64,000 nucleotides of DNA from Tieghemostelium lacteum (GCA_001606155.1 LODT01000029.1:682001-746000); one strand, 5' to 3'. Counted from the stretch's first letter, positions 32,211 to 42,837 are shown. Numbers and translations: made by a program. The notes: generated from the letters alone by a model not told the origin.

Positions 32211-34506
32211 TTAGAGTACACTACTATTTGTTGTTGAGCTTTTTAGGAAAAATATGGACATGGAAAGCAATAGCAGAGGTATTAGAATAAAGTATTTTAA
32301 AAGTTTGAAAATGGAGTGATTAAAAGTCAACGAAATGGAATCTTGATAAAGTTGTTGATTGTTATTGAGTAACTCAATCTGAAGTAGAGTGGGTTCAGAG
32401 ATGATATTGGGAGTCTGTAAAAGTGCACTATAATGACCAGTTGAGAAATAGTTGTTCTCAAAGAGTGTTGTGTTTCCATAGAGTATACGAATGTGATAGG
32501 TTTGGTCTGGTGCTGAGGCTTTAGTGTTACTGTTAAATATCTCAAAATCCACTGTAAATTCCTGATTGATAATGTCACGTTGTGACTGATACTTTTGTCT
32601 AAAGTCGTTAGAGAACATTACACCTTCTCTATTTGTTTGAGAATTGGACGCAAAAACATTTCTTCCGTGGTTAAAAGACATTCTAGTCTGCCATGGTTTA
32701 TACTGAAACCCAGTTTGAAAACACACAATCGATCCAGAATGAGATGTAAATATTAAATCTAAAATTCCATCACCATTTACATCGTCAGCTAGTAAATCAG
32801 CAAATGATACAAAGTCACCATAATCATATTTATCAACACACCCTGATTTACCATCAATTGTGTATATAACACCATCGCCTGCATGGGTGATTATAATCAT
32901 TCCAGGATCTGTTTGATTCTGTTTGTCAACTAATAGAACCTGGTTAAATACCTCTCCAGAGATTCTAATGGGGAAGTTGTCTAGTGGTTCACCAGTCTTT
33001 CCATTCCATGCCCATATTGAGTGTCCAAAACTTCCAACTACCACATCCAACTGTCCATCACCATTAATGTCACCTATAGACACTGGTGCCTCTGTTCTAT
33101 CCACAATCTCACCTTGCCAAAGCTCATCACCATTATGAGAGAAACATACTACATTTCCATTAGAATCCGTAGCTATCAACTCCAATTTACCATCACCATT
33201 CAAATCATGTGCTACAACCTGTGAGAATATAGAGTCCATCAGTAAAGGGAAGTTTCCAGGTATAGGCACACCCTTCTCCGAAAGTGCGTATATAAACCCT
33301 AATGAAGTTCCAACAATGATATCTAAACGACCATCACCGTCTATATCGACAATAGTTGGTGCGTCATAGACATACCCTTTGTAATCGTTGATATCGTCTG
33401 TTGTAATATCCAAATGAGTTTGCCATTTAATAGTACCTCTCTTCAAATCAAAGCATACTATACCACCAGCAACATATTTACTAGGATCTATTGATTTATC
33501 TAATTTAGAAGCTCTGTGATGTGAATCTGCATAGTACTGCTGATCGTAGTAATACGATATTGAAAGCACCAAATCCATCGACCCGTCTTGATCAATATCA
33601 ACCAAGACCGGTGTAGAAATGATATGTGCATCTACATAGACATAGTTTTCTCTATCGTATGCATTAGAGTACCATATATTAGTCTCTATAAAGTCTTTGT
33701 AACTTTTGGAGAAATATGGACTTTCAGAATCTACATTCTGCAATAACTCTGTATTTATATTACCACTCTGTTGCTGTCTGTGTTGTTCCTCTACATTCTC
33801 TTCAACATTGGTATGTGATACTATATTCTTCTTATTATCCTTGTTTGTCAATGACAATGAAGCATCTACATGTTTTTGGTCTAACCCGTCAAACCAATTT
33901 TTCTTTACTTTTAGCGGAGGCACTTTTAAAGTGTCATTAGAGAGCAATATACCATTACTCTGAATAAATAGTATCTCACCTTCTCTAGTTGACACTATTA
34001 TATCTAATTTACCATCACCATTCTTATCATAAACTAAAGGACTTGCAATAAATGTTGATTCATCCAAAATAAAAGGAAATCCAAACACTCTATCACCATC
34101 AGCACCTCTGAGTACATCTATATAGTTTGTAGCTTCAAATACAATAATCTCCTTATTACCATCACCAAATAAATCAACAATCAAAGGTGTGGAACCTACA
34201 GTTGTCGTTAATTCATTCTCCCAATAAACATCCAATTCTGTGTTTTTACATTTATTTGCTGTTGATCCTTTAGTTGAATCTACACCACTATTCAAATGAT
34301 ATTATATTAGTAAACCTTAACATTATCTCTAACTTCCTTTACTATGTTTATAAATGAACCTACAATACTACTTCTTCAATTTGCAATGGTATATTGTTTG
34401 AATATTTATTATCAATTATTGCCAATTGATTGTTATTGGCAATCTCAACTGATACAACTGTGTATATAAATAGAATAAAAAAAATATGAAAACAGTTGAT
34501 CTTCAT
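32211..34506 (-). CDS. FG-GAP/VCBS repeat type I membrane protein (DEX1-like)
   Basis: Two exons: 34364-34506 and 32211-34287, with a 76-bp intron (34288-34363) that joins TT|T GGT in frame; 739 residues. The first exon gives a signal peptide (MKINCFHIFFILFIYTVVSV). The mature part carries at least seven FG-GAP/VCBS calcium-binding loops: DLFGDGNKE, DKNGDGKLD, DIDQDGSMD, DIDGDGRLD, DLNGDGKLE, DINGDGQLD and DVNGDGILD. Together they imply an integrin-alpha-like beta propeller in the secretory lumen or outside the cell. One C-terminal membrane helix (LKYFILIPLLLLSMSIFFL) ends with a very short cytoplasmic tail. The layout is that of plant DEX1-like proteins; the ligand is unknown. Only 81 bp separates its start from the divergent gene at 34588. 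Part of its 3' region is duplicated in the array spacers. Confidence 0.85.
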
Positions 34507-34587
34507 ATTCTCTGATCAAATTTCAAACTAAAATTAAAAAAAAAAAATTAAACTTTATTTTTGATATCAATAGGTGATATATAAAAG

Positions 34588-34985
34588 ATGGAATTGGATT
34601 ATGAAAACTTATTACCATTAGAATTCTTAAAAAGAGAAGATTTAGAAAAGGAATTTAGAGTAATGAGATTAGTGAGTAGTAAGTTTTTGTAATATTCTCA
34701 ATTTTTTCAGAAATAGGTCCTAATGATGATAATAAAGGTAGAATAATTAGTAATGTTGATGACTATAAAGATTGGAAAATTATGCAATTTATAAATTTTA
34801 CATGTGAAAAGTTGTATGAACAGGCTAATCCTAATGAACCAAAATGTATGCAAATGGTTAGTTGGAGGGAAAGATATCCGCTGACAACTGAAAATTTCTC
34901 TGAAGAACAAAGATATTTATATGCTAATAGATTTCAATCTGAATACATTGAGTCTGCCCTAAACAATAGTTTTTATAATAGATAA
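34588..34985 (+). CDS. Small protein of unknown function, two exons
   Basis: Exon 1 at 34588-34678 (MELDYENLLPLEFLKRED...) and exon 2 at 34711-34985 (...SEYIESALNNSFYNR, TAA). The donor GTAAGT and acceptor TTTTTTCAG preserve frame and give 121 residues. The intron would be only 32 bp, half the usual length here; a donor three bases earlier would make it 35 bp. Without splicing a TAA follows within four codons. The protein is charged, with no signal or membrane segment, and I recognise no family. It shares a short divergent promoter with the FG-GAP gene. Confidence 0.6.
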
Positions 34986-35032
34986 ATAAAACCACAAATC
35001 TAAATTTTATATACAACCCTCTATTCTATTTA

Positions 35033-35682
35033 TTACTCTGATTTTGGATATCTATTAATTGGTACCCACTACATAATACATTTGAATTAGTATACCTTCA
35101 AAACTATTAAAACAACTAAACTACATACTTTTGGAGCATCAGTAAAAAGTCTCATTGCATGTACAAATCTGTTTTCATCCAATGCAAAACGATGATACAT
35201 ATTAGCTGGCTATTAACATAAATCAGTTAGTTAAACTCCTAAACTACCTTTTGGTTCATAGTAATCAATCAATACATACTACAATAATTAAATCACCTTT
35301 TTCAACTCTGATTCTAACCCATTTATCTTGTTTATCTCTGACATCAAAAAATCCACAACCATCCAAGATGAATCTAATTTCTTCGTCATCATGTAAATGT
35401 CTAAGTGTATAATGATTAGCCTATAATGTGTATTAAATTAAGATTGCTTCTAATCTCTAGTAATTACTCTTCAAAAAATATTTTTAATTTATCTTCAAGT
35501 CCTGGAGTATCTTTACTCAATTTAACTTCATCTCTGTTTTTGTATCCTCTTTCTGTACAGATTTGATTTAAACGGTCTGTATAAGATGTCATATCCATTG
35601 GAAAATATAAGACCCCTAGACTCTTTAAATCCTCTAGTGATAGCACATTTTCAGAATTATCAAAATCATATGCCTTCACCAT
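35033..35682 (-). CDS. adi1: Acireductone dioxygenase (ARD), methionine salvage
   Basis: Four exons: 35468-35682, 35280-35400, 35129-35209 and 35033-35068, with introns of 67, 70 and 60 bp that all keep frame. The product is about 150 residues, shorter than the usual ~180 because the N-terminal loop is reduced. The cupin metal site is visible: FFEEHLHDDEE, with His73, His75 and Glu79, plus the later His in PANMYHRF. The C-terminus is [14 protein letters not shown]. The enzyme oxidises acireductone with Fe or Ni to the keto acid precursor of methionine plus formate. The ATG at 35680-35682 starts MVKAYDF, matching the family's MVKA start. Confidence 0.93.
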
Positions 35683-35981
35683 GATGCTAATTTATAAATT
35701 TCAAACTAAATTCAAAAAAAAAATAAAAAAAAACCTTTGGACATCTATATCATCTAATTGACTAATTAATATATGAACAAGACAATAAAATATATATTAA
35801 AAGTTCATCATTTAATTGTGATTAAATAACCTTCCATTTTTGTAAAAGATATTTATAAAAAACATCATTTTGTCATCAACAAGTTAAATTAAAAAAAATT
35901 TTTAAAAAGGCATAAATTAAAATTAATTTAAAATAGAAAGATATAAATAAATAGATACTGAAATTATAGTCTTAAGTAAAA

Positions 35982-36483
35982 ATGGGTGGTAAATTTTCTT
36001 CAATAACTGATAATATGGTTGAAAAACAAAAACAACTTCAAGTTGAAATGGTTAAATTACAGGTGAGTCCTCATCCCCCAAGTCTTTAGATCTACGTAGT
36101 GATCAATCTAATACTAATGGTTTTATACCTTATAAAAGCTTGATAATCAAATTCTAATGCAAGATAGAATGATGAAAAAACAAATTGCTTTGCAAATGGC
36201 AATGACAAAAGAGAGAACCTATTGGTTTGCAGGGTTTGTTAGTTTTATGTATGCAGCTGCCTTTGTAATCACTAAAAAAGAAGGTAAAGTACCAAAGATT
36301 TTAGTAGGACCTGCTGTCGCATTGACAGTAGTAACAGCATACCAATATGATATGGCATTCCTTAATAAAATGAATAGAATTAAAAAGATGGCTGATGAAT
36401 ATGAACATGACCCTTCACTTTGGATACATCCAATTCAACCTCTAAAATACCCAACCACAGACACCACTAACACTAAAAAATAA
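35982..36483 (+). CDS. plgrkt: PLGRKT-like (plasminogen receptor KT family) membrane protein
   Basis: Exons 35982-36062 and 36139-36483 with a 76-bp intron in phase 0; 141 residues. The start MGGKFSS, the motif QILMQDRMMKKQIALQMAMTKE, two hydrophobic segments (about 56-75 and 82-100) and TAYQYD in between match the PLGRKT (C9orf46) family by order and spacing. In animals the protein is an integral membrane protein linked to plasminogen binding through a C-terminal lysine; this one also ends in lysine, but an amoeba has no plasminogen system, so the ancestral role must be different. The glycine after Met might be myristoylated (MGGKFSS), which is inference. Confidence 0.8.
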
Positions 36484-36930
36484 AATAGAACTCTAATATA
36501 TTTATAAATCCCAATTTCCCACATTATGATCCAACAGACACACATAGTCAGTGTAATTTTTACGACCTATCTATCAATTCTGTCTCTACAATCTTTTAAA
36601 CCATGGTATTCATATAAATACGCAAAAGCAAGGTCGGAACTAATTCTTATTTCGGGGTGTTGAAAGTGTGATGGGTGGGTGTCGGTTTTGTAAAAATTTT
36701 AAAATTCATTCAGGAGATACTCGAAAAATTTGAAATCTAAACGTTAGACTATGGGAAATCTAATTAATTCAAATAGATTTTTTCAAATAAGGACCTCCTC
36801 ACCTCCACATTGGATATTTTAGAAAAGATGAAACAGTTGGATGGATATTTTATATTTTTTTAGTTTTAAATTTTTCCCCGAGTTTATTTTAATTTATAAA
36901 TATTCTTAATACATAACCATCACCACAAAC
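36484..36930. other. Intergenic region, no gene seen
   Basis: 447 bp between the PLGRKT-like and seven-helix genes. Positions 36630-36680 and 36780-36820 are richer in G and C than other spacers here, but hold no open frame and no tRNA-like fold that I can recognise. The right end is AT-rich with a T tract before the ATG at 36931. Confidence 0.4.
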
Positions 36931-38005
36931 ATGGTAGAAGACAAATACAGAGGAACTTGGATATACTTTGGTGAGGGATTATGGTATATACCTTTACTCA
37001 TAGTAGTCATATACCACATTATCATAGAAATTAAAAAATCAAAACAATTAAATGCCAAAGTTAAAAGAATGTATTTAAAATCAATTCCATTTTTAGTTTT
37101 TAGTTGTATGGCTATTGCCATCTGTTGTAAGTATCAAGTTATTATTTTAATTTCCTTCATTTAATATATTAATTTTATTTCAATTTTTTTTAAATTTAGT
37201 TAGAATAGCTACTGGATTTACAGCATATGCTTTTGATGCTAAAGCACCACACTATAATAATATAGTTTGTATTATATATGGGTGGTCCGTACAGTTTTTT
37301 GCAATGGAGTTTTGTTTTATAATTTTATTGTGGATGAAATTGGCGGTGGTTTATATGGAGAAGAATGTACATTTTGAAAGAATTGTTATTGTAGATAGAA
37401 TAATTTTGGGAAGTGTTTTAATGTCATTGACATTTTATACAACTATTGGAATAATAGTGTTGGTAGATTCAAGTAAATCAGCTGCTATTGATGTTTCATG
37501 GAGACTTTATTTTATAGGATCTGCTGCTTTGATTTGTGGGTCTATGGGATACTTTGGTTGGAAGATTATGAAGTTGGTTGATAGTAACAAGAATAAATCA
37601 GCTCAAGAGGAATTACTGATAAGTAAGATTAAAGGTCTTTTGGCTGTAACTACATTTTTAGGTATTGTACTTTGGATTATAAATATAATCTATGTAACTA
37701 TTGGAAGAGATTCCAAAGCTGAAGATTGGATAAATATTGGGTTCTTTGTTTTGGAACTTATTAATTGTTATGCCACCTTAATTATCTTTGGTCGTTCTGA
37801 GACTTGTAGGAAACTTAGATCTTTATTAGGGTACCCTGAAATGATTGGTGGATCTGATAGTAGTAAAACTGATTCTGTTGGAAATGAAATTCATTTGGCA
37901 GTAACCAGAAAATCAAATATTGAAGATGTAGAAGTTGGATCATCAAACCCCACTTCTGGTCTAGATGTTTCAGTATCATCATCAAGAGAAAATTCAAAAA
38001 ATTAA
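36931..38005 (+). CDS. Seven-helix membrane protein, possibly TOM1/THH1-like
   Basis: Exons 36931-37126 and 37200-38005, intron 73 bp, phase 1; 333 residues. Seven hydrophobic segments are visible: LWYIPLLIVVIYHIIIEI, SIPFLVFSCMAIAICF, NIVCIIYGWSVQFFAMEF, a segment at ILGSVLMSLTFYTTIGIIVL, one at YFIGSAALICGSMGYFGW, one at GLLAVTTFLGIVLWIINI, and one at WINIGFFVLELINCYATLII. A hydrophilic, Ser-rich tail of about 60 residues follows. There is no signal peptide and the N-terminus is short. The layout fits a GPCR-like or TOM1/THH1-type protein; I lean to the latter from the charged loop before helix 6, but weakly. Function is not shown. Confidence 0.75.
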
Positions 38006-38146
38006 AAATATATAACACTAATATTTGTAATATAAAATAAAATGTATAATTAATAATGTATAATTAAATATTAATAATCCTATTATTTCAATTCTCTTTT
38101 TTGTTTTTATTTATATTTTTTTTTTTAGATTTTAAAAAAAAGGAGA

Positions 38147-39181
38147 ATGAACGAAACAAATAACCCAATATCTGAAATTAATATAGAGATCTTTTCACCA
38201 CAGAAAAGATTAAAACTAAGACATATTGAGAAGAAAAATGAAAATGAGATGGAAGTGGATACAGATCAAGACGAAATATATAAATCCAGGAGACTAATGA
38301 TACCGGGTCAGTCTATAGCAAAAGAAGGAGAATATCTAAAAGGTCATGGTACATTTCATTTCGATGGAAATTTGATTGCATCAGTTTGTGGTAATATAGA
38401 AAGAGTAAATAAATTAGTTAGTGTCAGAGCATTTAAGTCTAGGTACAACGGAGAGATTGGTGATATTATAGTAGGTCGTATAACAGAGATTCAAGGTAAA
38501 CGATGGAAAGTTGATGTCAATGCAAGACAAGACTACTTTCTCATGTTGTCAGCTATCAATTTACCAGGAGGTATTCAAAGAAGAAGAACCTCTTCAGATG
38601 AACTACAAATGCGTAACCTATTTGTCGAAAATGATTTAGTCTATGCTGAGGTCCAGCAGATTATGGGTGATGGTTCCGTGGCAATTCACACTCGTAATCT
38701 TAAATATGGTAAATTACAAAACGGATGTTTTCTAAAGGTTCCTTCTAATCTAATGAAACGTTCAAAAATGCATTTTCACTCGTTGGATGAGTGTGGTGTG
38801 GATGTGATTTTGGGTCTGAATGGATATATTTGGATTGCAGATACAGAACAACAGAGAAAACAACAGGCTTTCATTCAAAAACACGAAAGAGAGAATTTTG
38901 ATCAACCATTGGTTCTACCAGAAGATCACAAAGAAATCACAAAAGAATCTAGAGAGAGAATTGCAAGAATTAAAAATAGTATCAGCCTTCTAGCAGAAGG
39001 TTTCATGGTTATACATCCAAAGTCCATTATGCAAGTATATAAACAATCTATAAAAATGGCATTATCAGCAAAAGATTTACTTCACCCAGAATATATTAGA
39101 CAAATTACAACATATCTTTCAACTCTACCTTTAGAGAATGATTCAAATTTAGATATGCATGAATATCCCGAAGAACAATAA
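38147..39181 (+). CDS. exosc2: Exosome complex subunit Rrp4 (EXOSC2)
   Basis: Single-exon gene, 344 residues. After an acidic N-terminal extension (about 1-45) comes the Rrp4 N-terminal domain (LMIPGQSIAKEGEYLKGHGT), an S1 RNA-binding domain (about 105-180, GDIIVGRITEIQGKRWKVDV), and a KH domain with the Rrp4 signature LKYGKLQNGCFLKVP and VDVILGLNGYIWI. The protein forms part of the S1/KH cap of the RNA exosome, which guides RNA into the ring for 3'-5' processing and decay in nucleus and cytoplasm. The ATG at 38147 follows a purine-rich AAAAAAAGGAGA leader. Confidence 0.95.
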   Translation: MNETNNPISEINIEIFSPQKRLKLRHIEKKNENEMEVDTDQDEIYKSRRLMIPGQSIAKEGEYLKGHGTFHFDGNLIASVCGNIERVNKLVSVRAFKSRYNGEIGDIIVGRITEIQGKRWKVDVNARQDYFLMLSAINLPGGIQRRRTSSDELQMRNLFVENDLVYAEVQQIMGDGSVAIHTRNLKYGKLQNGCFLKVPSNLMKRSKMHFHSLDECGVDVILGLNGYIWIADTEQQRKQQAFIQKHERENFDQPLVLPEDHKEITKESRERIARIKNSISLLAEGFMVIHPKSIMQVYKQSIKMALSAKDLLHPEYIRQITTYLSTLPLENDSNLDMHEYPEEQ

Positions 39182-39381
39182 AAACAACAACAAACACACA
39201 TAGTGTGTTTCAAATAATATAATTTAATTTGTATATCAAAAAAAACAAATCAAGTAATCATAATTTATTATAATGTTTTTAAAAAGAATCAATTTCTATA
39301 TATAATGAATAACTATAAATGAATAACTATAAACTATGAGATCTCATAGGAAAAAAAAAAATCAATCAAATGAATTGTAAT

Positions 39382-41256
39382 CTATTCACTAACGTTCACA
39401 GATTTATTAGAGTGAATTAATTCAATATCATTTTTACCTTCATCGATTGAAGGTTGATTTTCGAGTTTTGAGAATGAGGATGAAAACATTCGAATGAATG
39501 GTTTAAATGGTTTGAGGAATACTTGTATGTACCCTGCACTCCATGCCATCATGAACATTGCAGCTGTACTGAATGGTAACATGGAAAGTAACCAATATCC
39601 AAATCCAAAATGCTCTACAATATACCCTAGCAAGAACCCTGAGAATCCTGATGCTATATACTGTGATGTAGTTAATAAACCTGCCATTAAAGCTGCGTTT
39701 CTAACCGTTCCCAAATCCAGTAGTGCTGTTACAGCCAATGTATTATTACCTCCAAATATAAATATAAATATTAAAATGAGTAATATTGTTGACAGTACTT
39801 GTGATGTCACAAAATACAATGCCACAGCAAACACATTTAACAGCAAAAAGAATATAAACAGTGCTGGTGGTCTCTTGTAATTGAATACTTTGTCAGACAA
39901 AAATCCACAAACAAAACCTCCTGTCATACTACCGAATGTCACACCAGCCAAACACAACGCTAACAGTGTATCATTTGCATCTTTTCCAAATTTATGGTTA
40001 AGAAACAGTAGGAACCAACTAACAAAGCCTTCTTTAACCCATCCTATACAAAACAGTGATAGAGCATTCAGTATATTGTCTCTACTGGCTATAGGTTTAA
40101 GATTTTCTTTTTTCAAAACCTCTTTTACAATATTTTTAATAACGTCAAACAATGAGGATTTGGAGTTGTTTTTAGTGGATTCTATTCCATCTTTTTCCAA
40201 TGGTATATCGACAAGATGCTTATCTTCAAATTCTGAAGACACCAATACATCATTGTCATTTTCATTGGATATAATTGCGTAATTTGCAGACTCTTCTTTT
40301 TCTTGGTTATTTATAGTTAAAGGAAGCTCAGATTCACTATCCTTTTCCTCTAGTTCTTGTTTACTGTTAGATTCATCTTCATCTGAAGCACCATTATTTG
40401 ACTGATTGGAATCTATAAGCGAATTAGCGGAAAGATCAATGTGAGAGAAACCAGCAATTTTTGGATTCTCTTTTACTACAAAGAAGGAAGAGATACCACA
40501 GACTAACAGAATGAGACCTGGAATGATAAATATATAGTTCCATGGCAGAGACTTTGATTGAACCAGTAGATCACCAATATTAAAAGTAAAAAAGAAAGCA
40601 GTGGATAAAATGGCACTAAAAATACCACCAAAAACCCCAATTTCAGATTTCCTGTACCATCCTGAATTGACTTTACTCATGGAGCCTGTTGCCAAAGATT
40701 GTGACATAAAATTAAGGGCATTAAAGAAGGAAAACAAAACAACTGGTGGAATGTAATTCAAGATGGAATTGATGGTAATCGATGTGATTACGGTACTAGA
40801 TGATGAAGAGGTTGTAGATAGTGGTGTATCTAAAGCTGTACTAGAAGTTCGAGTAGTTTTAGGTAACAATAGAAGACCAAGTAGACAATTGATCACGCCT
40901 GATCCAATGACACCTACTATAATAACATTTTTCGGACCTTTAAGGTCACCAATACTCCCCATGAATGGGGACACAAATGCATAGATCCAATATCCAAAAG
41001 TCAGTATCCAACCGTACTGACTATCCGACAGTCCAATTTGATTTTTTATTTTGGTATGTGAGAGCAATGTGAAATTATATCTTCCAATGTACATGGAAGC
41101 ATAGCTTATTGCCAACAATATCCAATTGTAAAATCTTCTAACCCTGTAGGGAAATGGTAGTGGTCGGATCTTATCAAAACCAAATAAATCTACCCCAATG
41201 CACACAAAAATAACAATAAATACAAAAATTAACAAGAGTAGTGATACAACCTCCAT
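39382..41256 (-). CDS. Major facilitator superfamily transporter
   Basis: 624 residues, single exon, ATG at 41254-41256. The first hydrophobic helix is followed by a classic MFS N-half: SYASMYIGRYNFTLLSHT, GWILTFGYWIYAFVSPFMG and the motif A-like GSIGDLKGPK. A long hydrophilic, acidic loop (about residues 265-385, many D/E/S) separates it from a C-half of six helices. The YxGRYN element and the overall shape recall organophosphate:phosphate antiporters (SLC37/GlpT group), so a sugar phosphate or related anion is possible; the substrate cannot be read from sequence. The tail after the last helix is short and polar. Confidence 0.85.
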   Translation of the reverse strand: MEVVSLLLLIFVFIVIFVCIGVDLFGFDKIRPLPFPYRVRRFYNWILLAISYASMYIGRYNFTLLSHTKIKNQIGLSDSQYGWILTFGYWIYAFVSPFMGSIGDLKGPKNVIIVGVIGSGVINCLLGLLLLPKTTRTSSTALDTPLSTTSSSSSTVITSITINSILNYIPPVVLFSFFNALNFMSQSLATGSMSKVNSGWYRKSEIGVFGGIFSAILSTAFFFTFNIGDLLVQSKSLPWNYIFIIPGLILLVCGISSFFVVKENPKIAGFSHIDLSANSLIDSNQSNNGASDEDESNSKQELEEKDSESELPLTINNQEKEESANYAIISNENDNDVLVSSEFEDKHLVDIPLEKDGIESTKNNSKSSLFDVIKNIVKEVLKKENLKPIASRDNILNALSLFCIGWVKEGFVSWFLLFLNHKFGKDANDTLLALCLAGVTFGSMTGGFVCGFLSDKVFNYKRPPALFIFFLLLNVFAVALYFVTSQVLSTILLILIFIFIFGGNNTLAVTALLDLGTVRNAALMAGLLTTSQYIASGFSGFLLGYIVEHFGFGYWLLSMLPFSTAAMFMMAWSAGYIQVFLKPFKPFIRMFSSSFSKLENQPSIDEGKNDIELIHSNKSVNVSE

Positions 41257-41575
41257 TTACAGAATAATATAGTGTGAGTGTGTCTCTATTGATTATTATC
41301 AATACTAAACATTTAAATTAATTTTCCTAACCTATTTAAATTAATATTTAAAAAAATGTTGAAATTTACACAAAGGAAAAAACAAATCGACAAAGGATGG
41401 GGTTATATAACAACATTTTTCCCAAATTAATTTAAAAAAAATCAAAAAATATCCTTTAAAATTTTGAAAAGGGTTATAAGGATTCTGTTAGAAAGATTTT
41501 TATTTAAATTTTTAATTATGGTATACAACAAAACTCACTTTATTATATTAATAATATAATAATAAATTGAAGAGT

Positions 41576-42283
41576 TTAAATATACATTTGATCGGGTGGT
41601 CTTGTTTGTCCCTCTAACAAGCTGAGATGGCGAAGAAAATGGTGAGTTAACATATCCTTAGCTTCATCTTCATCTAAAATATCCAATAGATCTTCAATAT
41701 TACCAACACCATTTGCTTTTGATTTGAGGCGAAATTTAATGGGATTAATAAAATTTAGGTCAGCTTTGGATTTAAATATTTTGGTTAAACTAAAATGATA
41801 TCTTTCAAAAGGTATCTACATACCTTGCTCTATTTGTTGTCCTTGTCTACCTATTGTAGTAGAACAGGTGTTAAAATTTTATATAGTTTATGTAAAAAAT
41901 ATATTAGTATAAATGAACAATAGGTCTTTAAATTAGTGAAAGGTTTTTAATTTACATACCTGAAGGGGTTGTGGCTGAAGGGGTTGTGGGTCTAAGTCCA
42001 AGTAATGATAAAGCTGTTGGTAGAGAAATTTCAAGGGTACGAATAATAATATCTAATGTTACCTCCGGATTACCATTAGGGTTAATTTACTCCGGACTAC
42101 CATTAAGGTTAAATTTACTAATATTTGATTTATCATCCCCTCAGGAATTTTTAGGTAATCTATGATTTTCTGAGTCGTCGTACCTTCTGTAAGTGTAAAA
42201 GCATTGGGTATTTGCTGTGTTCTAATATTAGTTGAGCTAGTCGTTGTTGTAGTTGTAGTTGATGTTTGTTGATTATTGTATTC
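41576..42283 (-). CDS. Multi-exon gene of unknown function, 5' exon unresolved
   Basis: Four exon segments can be chained in frame by GT..AG introns: 42184-42283, 41960-42052, 41824-41850 and 41576-41763. They give about 135 residues: a Thr-rich start (QQTSTTTTTTSSTN), then TLTEDIIIRTLEISLPTALS, a repeated TTPS, then DLNFINPIKFRLKSK and NIEDLLDILDEDEAKDML, ending QTRPPDQMYI. Introns are 131, 109 and 60 bp. The first coding exon is uncertain: an ATG at 42325-42327 is out of frame unless another short splice is used. I recognise no family; the C-terminal part looks like a small helical domain. The codon use and Thr run argue for a real gene. Confidence 0.5.
42064..42118. repeat. Short tandem duplication inside a predicted intron
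   Basis: Two adjacent copies of a 27/28-bp unit: ctccggattaccattagg... then ctccggactaccattaagg.... They differ by a few substitutions and one base in length. They lie within the 131-bp predicted intron of the minus-strand gene here and probably explain why it is twice the usual intron length. Confidence 0.75.
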
Positions 42284-42501
42284 CTATTTAACCTGGTATA
42301 TTCGTCATTTTTAATGGTGGTATACATCTATTGTATTGTAAAAAAAATATTATCTAAATGGGGTTACACACATCAATTTATCTATTATCATATAAAAACA
42401 TGAAAATATATTCCCACTCTCAAAGTATTTTACAATAAAATTAAATAAATAATTTTTTATTTTAATTATATTAAAATAAATAATAGAGGAGATTCAAAAG
42501 A

Positions 42502-42837
42502 ATGGGAGAAGAAGTTATCAGTAATAATATCAATGAAAGTTGTGTTTATGTACCACCAGTAGTAGAATTAGATAATAGAAATGCAATTCAATTATCAATT
42601 GCTGAACAAATGGCACATTATGATCAAGTTAGTGTTGAGAGAATTCATACAATAGTCTGTTTTATTATTGGTATATTTTTCCCATTTGCATGGTTACGTG
42701 GATTTAAACATTTCAAAAGTAATGATTCAGTACTAAAACCTATTCTGTCTTATCCTTGTTTCTTTTTATTTGAAGTTGGAGTCTTTGTAGTCTTATCTCT
42801 AATGGCTCTTGTAGTTGGTTGTCTATATGGTTATTAA
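42502..42837 (+). CDS. Small two-helix membrane protein, unknown
   Basis: 111 residues from ATG after an AT-rich leader (AGAGGAGATTCAAAAGA). The N-terminal half is polar. Two hydrophobic segments follow: IHTIVCFIIGIFFPFAWLRG and CFFLFEVGVFVVLSLMALVV, with a basic stretch between them. The FFPFAW element near the end of the first helix recalls small eukaryotic tail-type membrane proteins, but I cannot name a family. There is no signal peptide. Confidence 0.65.
   Translation: MGEEVISNNINESCVYVPPVVELDNRNAIQLSIAEQMAHYDQVSVERIHTIVCFIIGIFFPFAWLRGFKHFKSNDSVLKPILSYPCFFLFEVGVFVVLSLMALVVGCLYGY

Larger units (their letters stand above)
1805..32649. repeat. Three-copy tandem array with joints inside both flanking genes
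   Basis: The array consists of three direct copies of a ~10 kb unit: 3' end of the SET gene, giant DUF3638 gene, its upstream region, and part of the FG-GAP gene. Intact flanking genes remain only at the outer ends, and partial copies of each lie in both inner spacers. The left end of the unit falls at ATTGG 1805-1809 and the right end at ATTGG 32645-32649. The joint in the second spacer keeps a single ATTGG (22266-22270). This is the expected product of a tandem duplication at a 5-bp identity, followed by a second unequal exchange. Confidence 0.85.

Noticed and set aside
36600-36850. A structured RNA gene in the GC-richer spacer
   Set aside because: No tRNA, snRNA or other familiar fold or box motif could be recognised.
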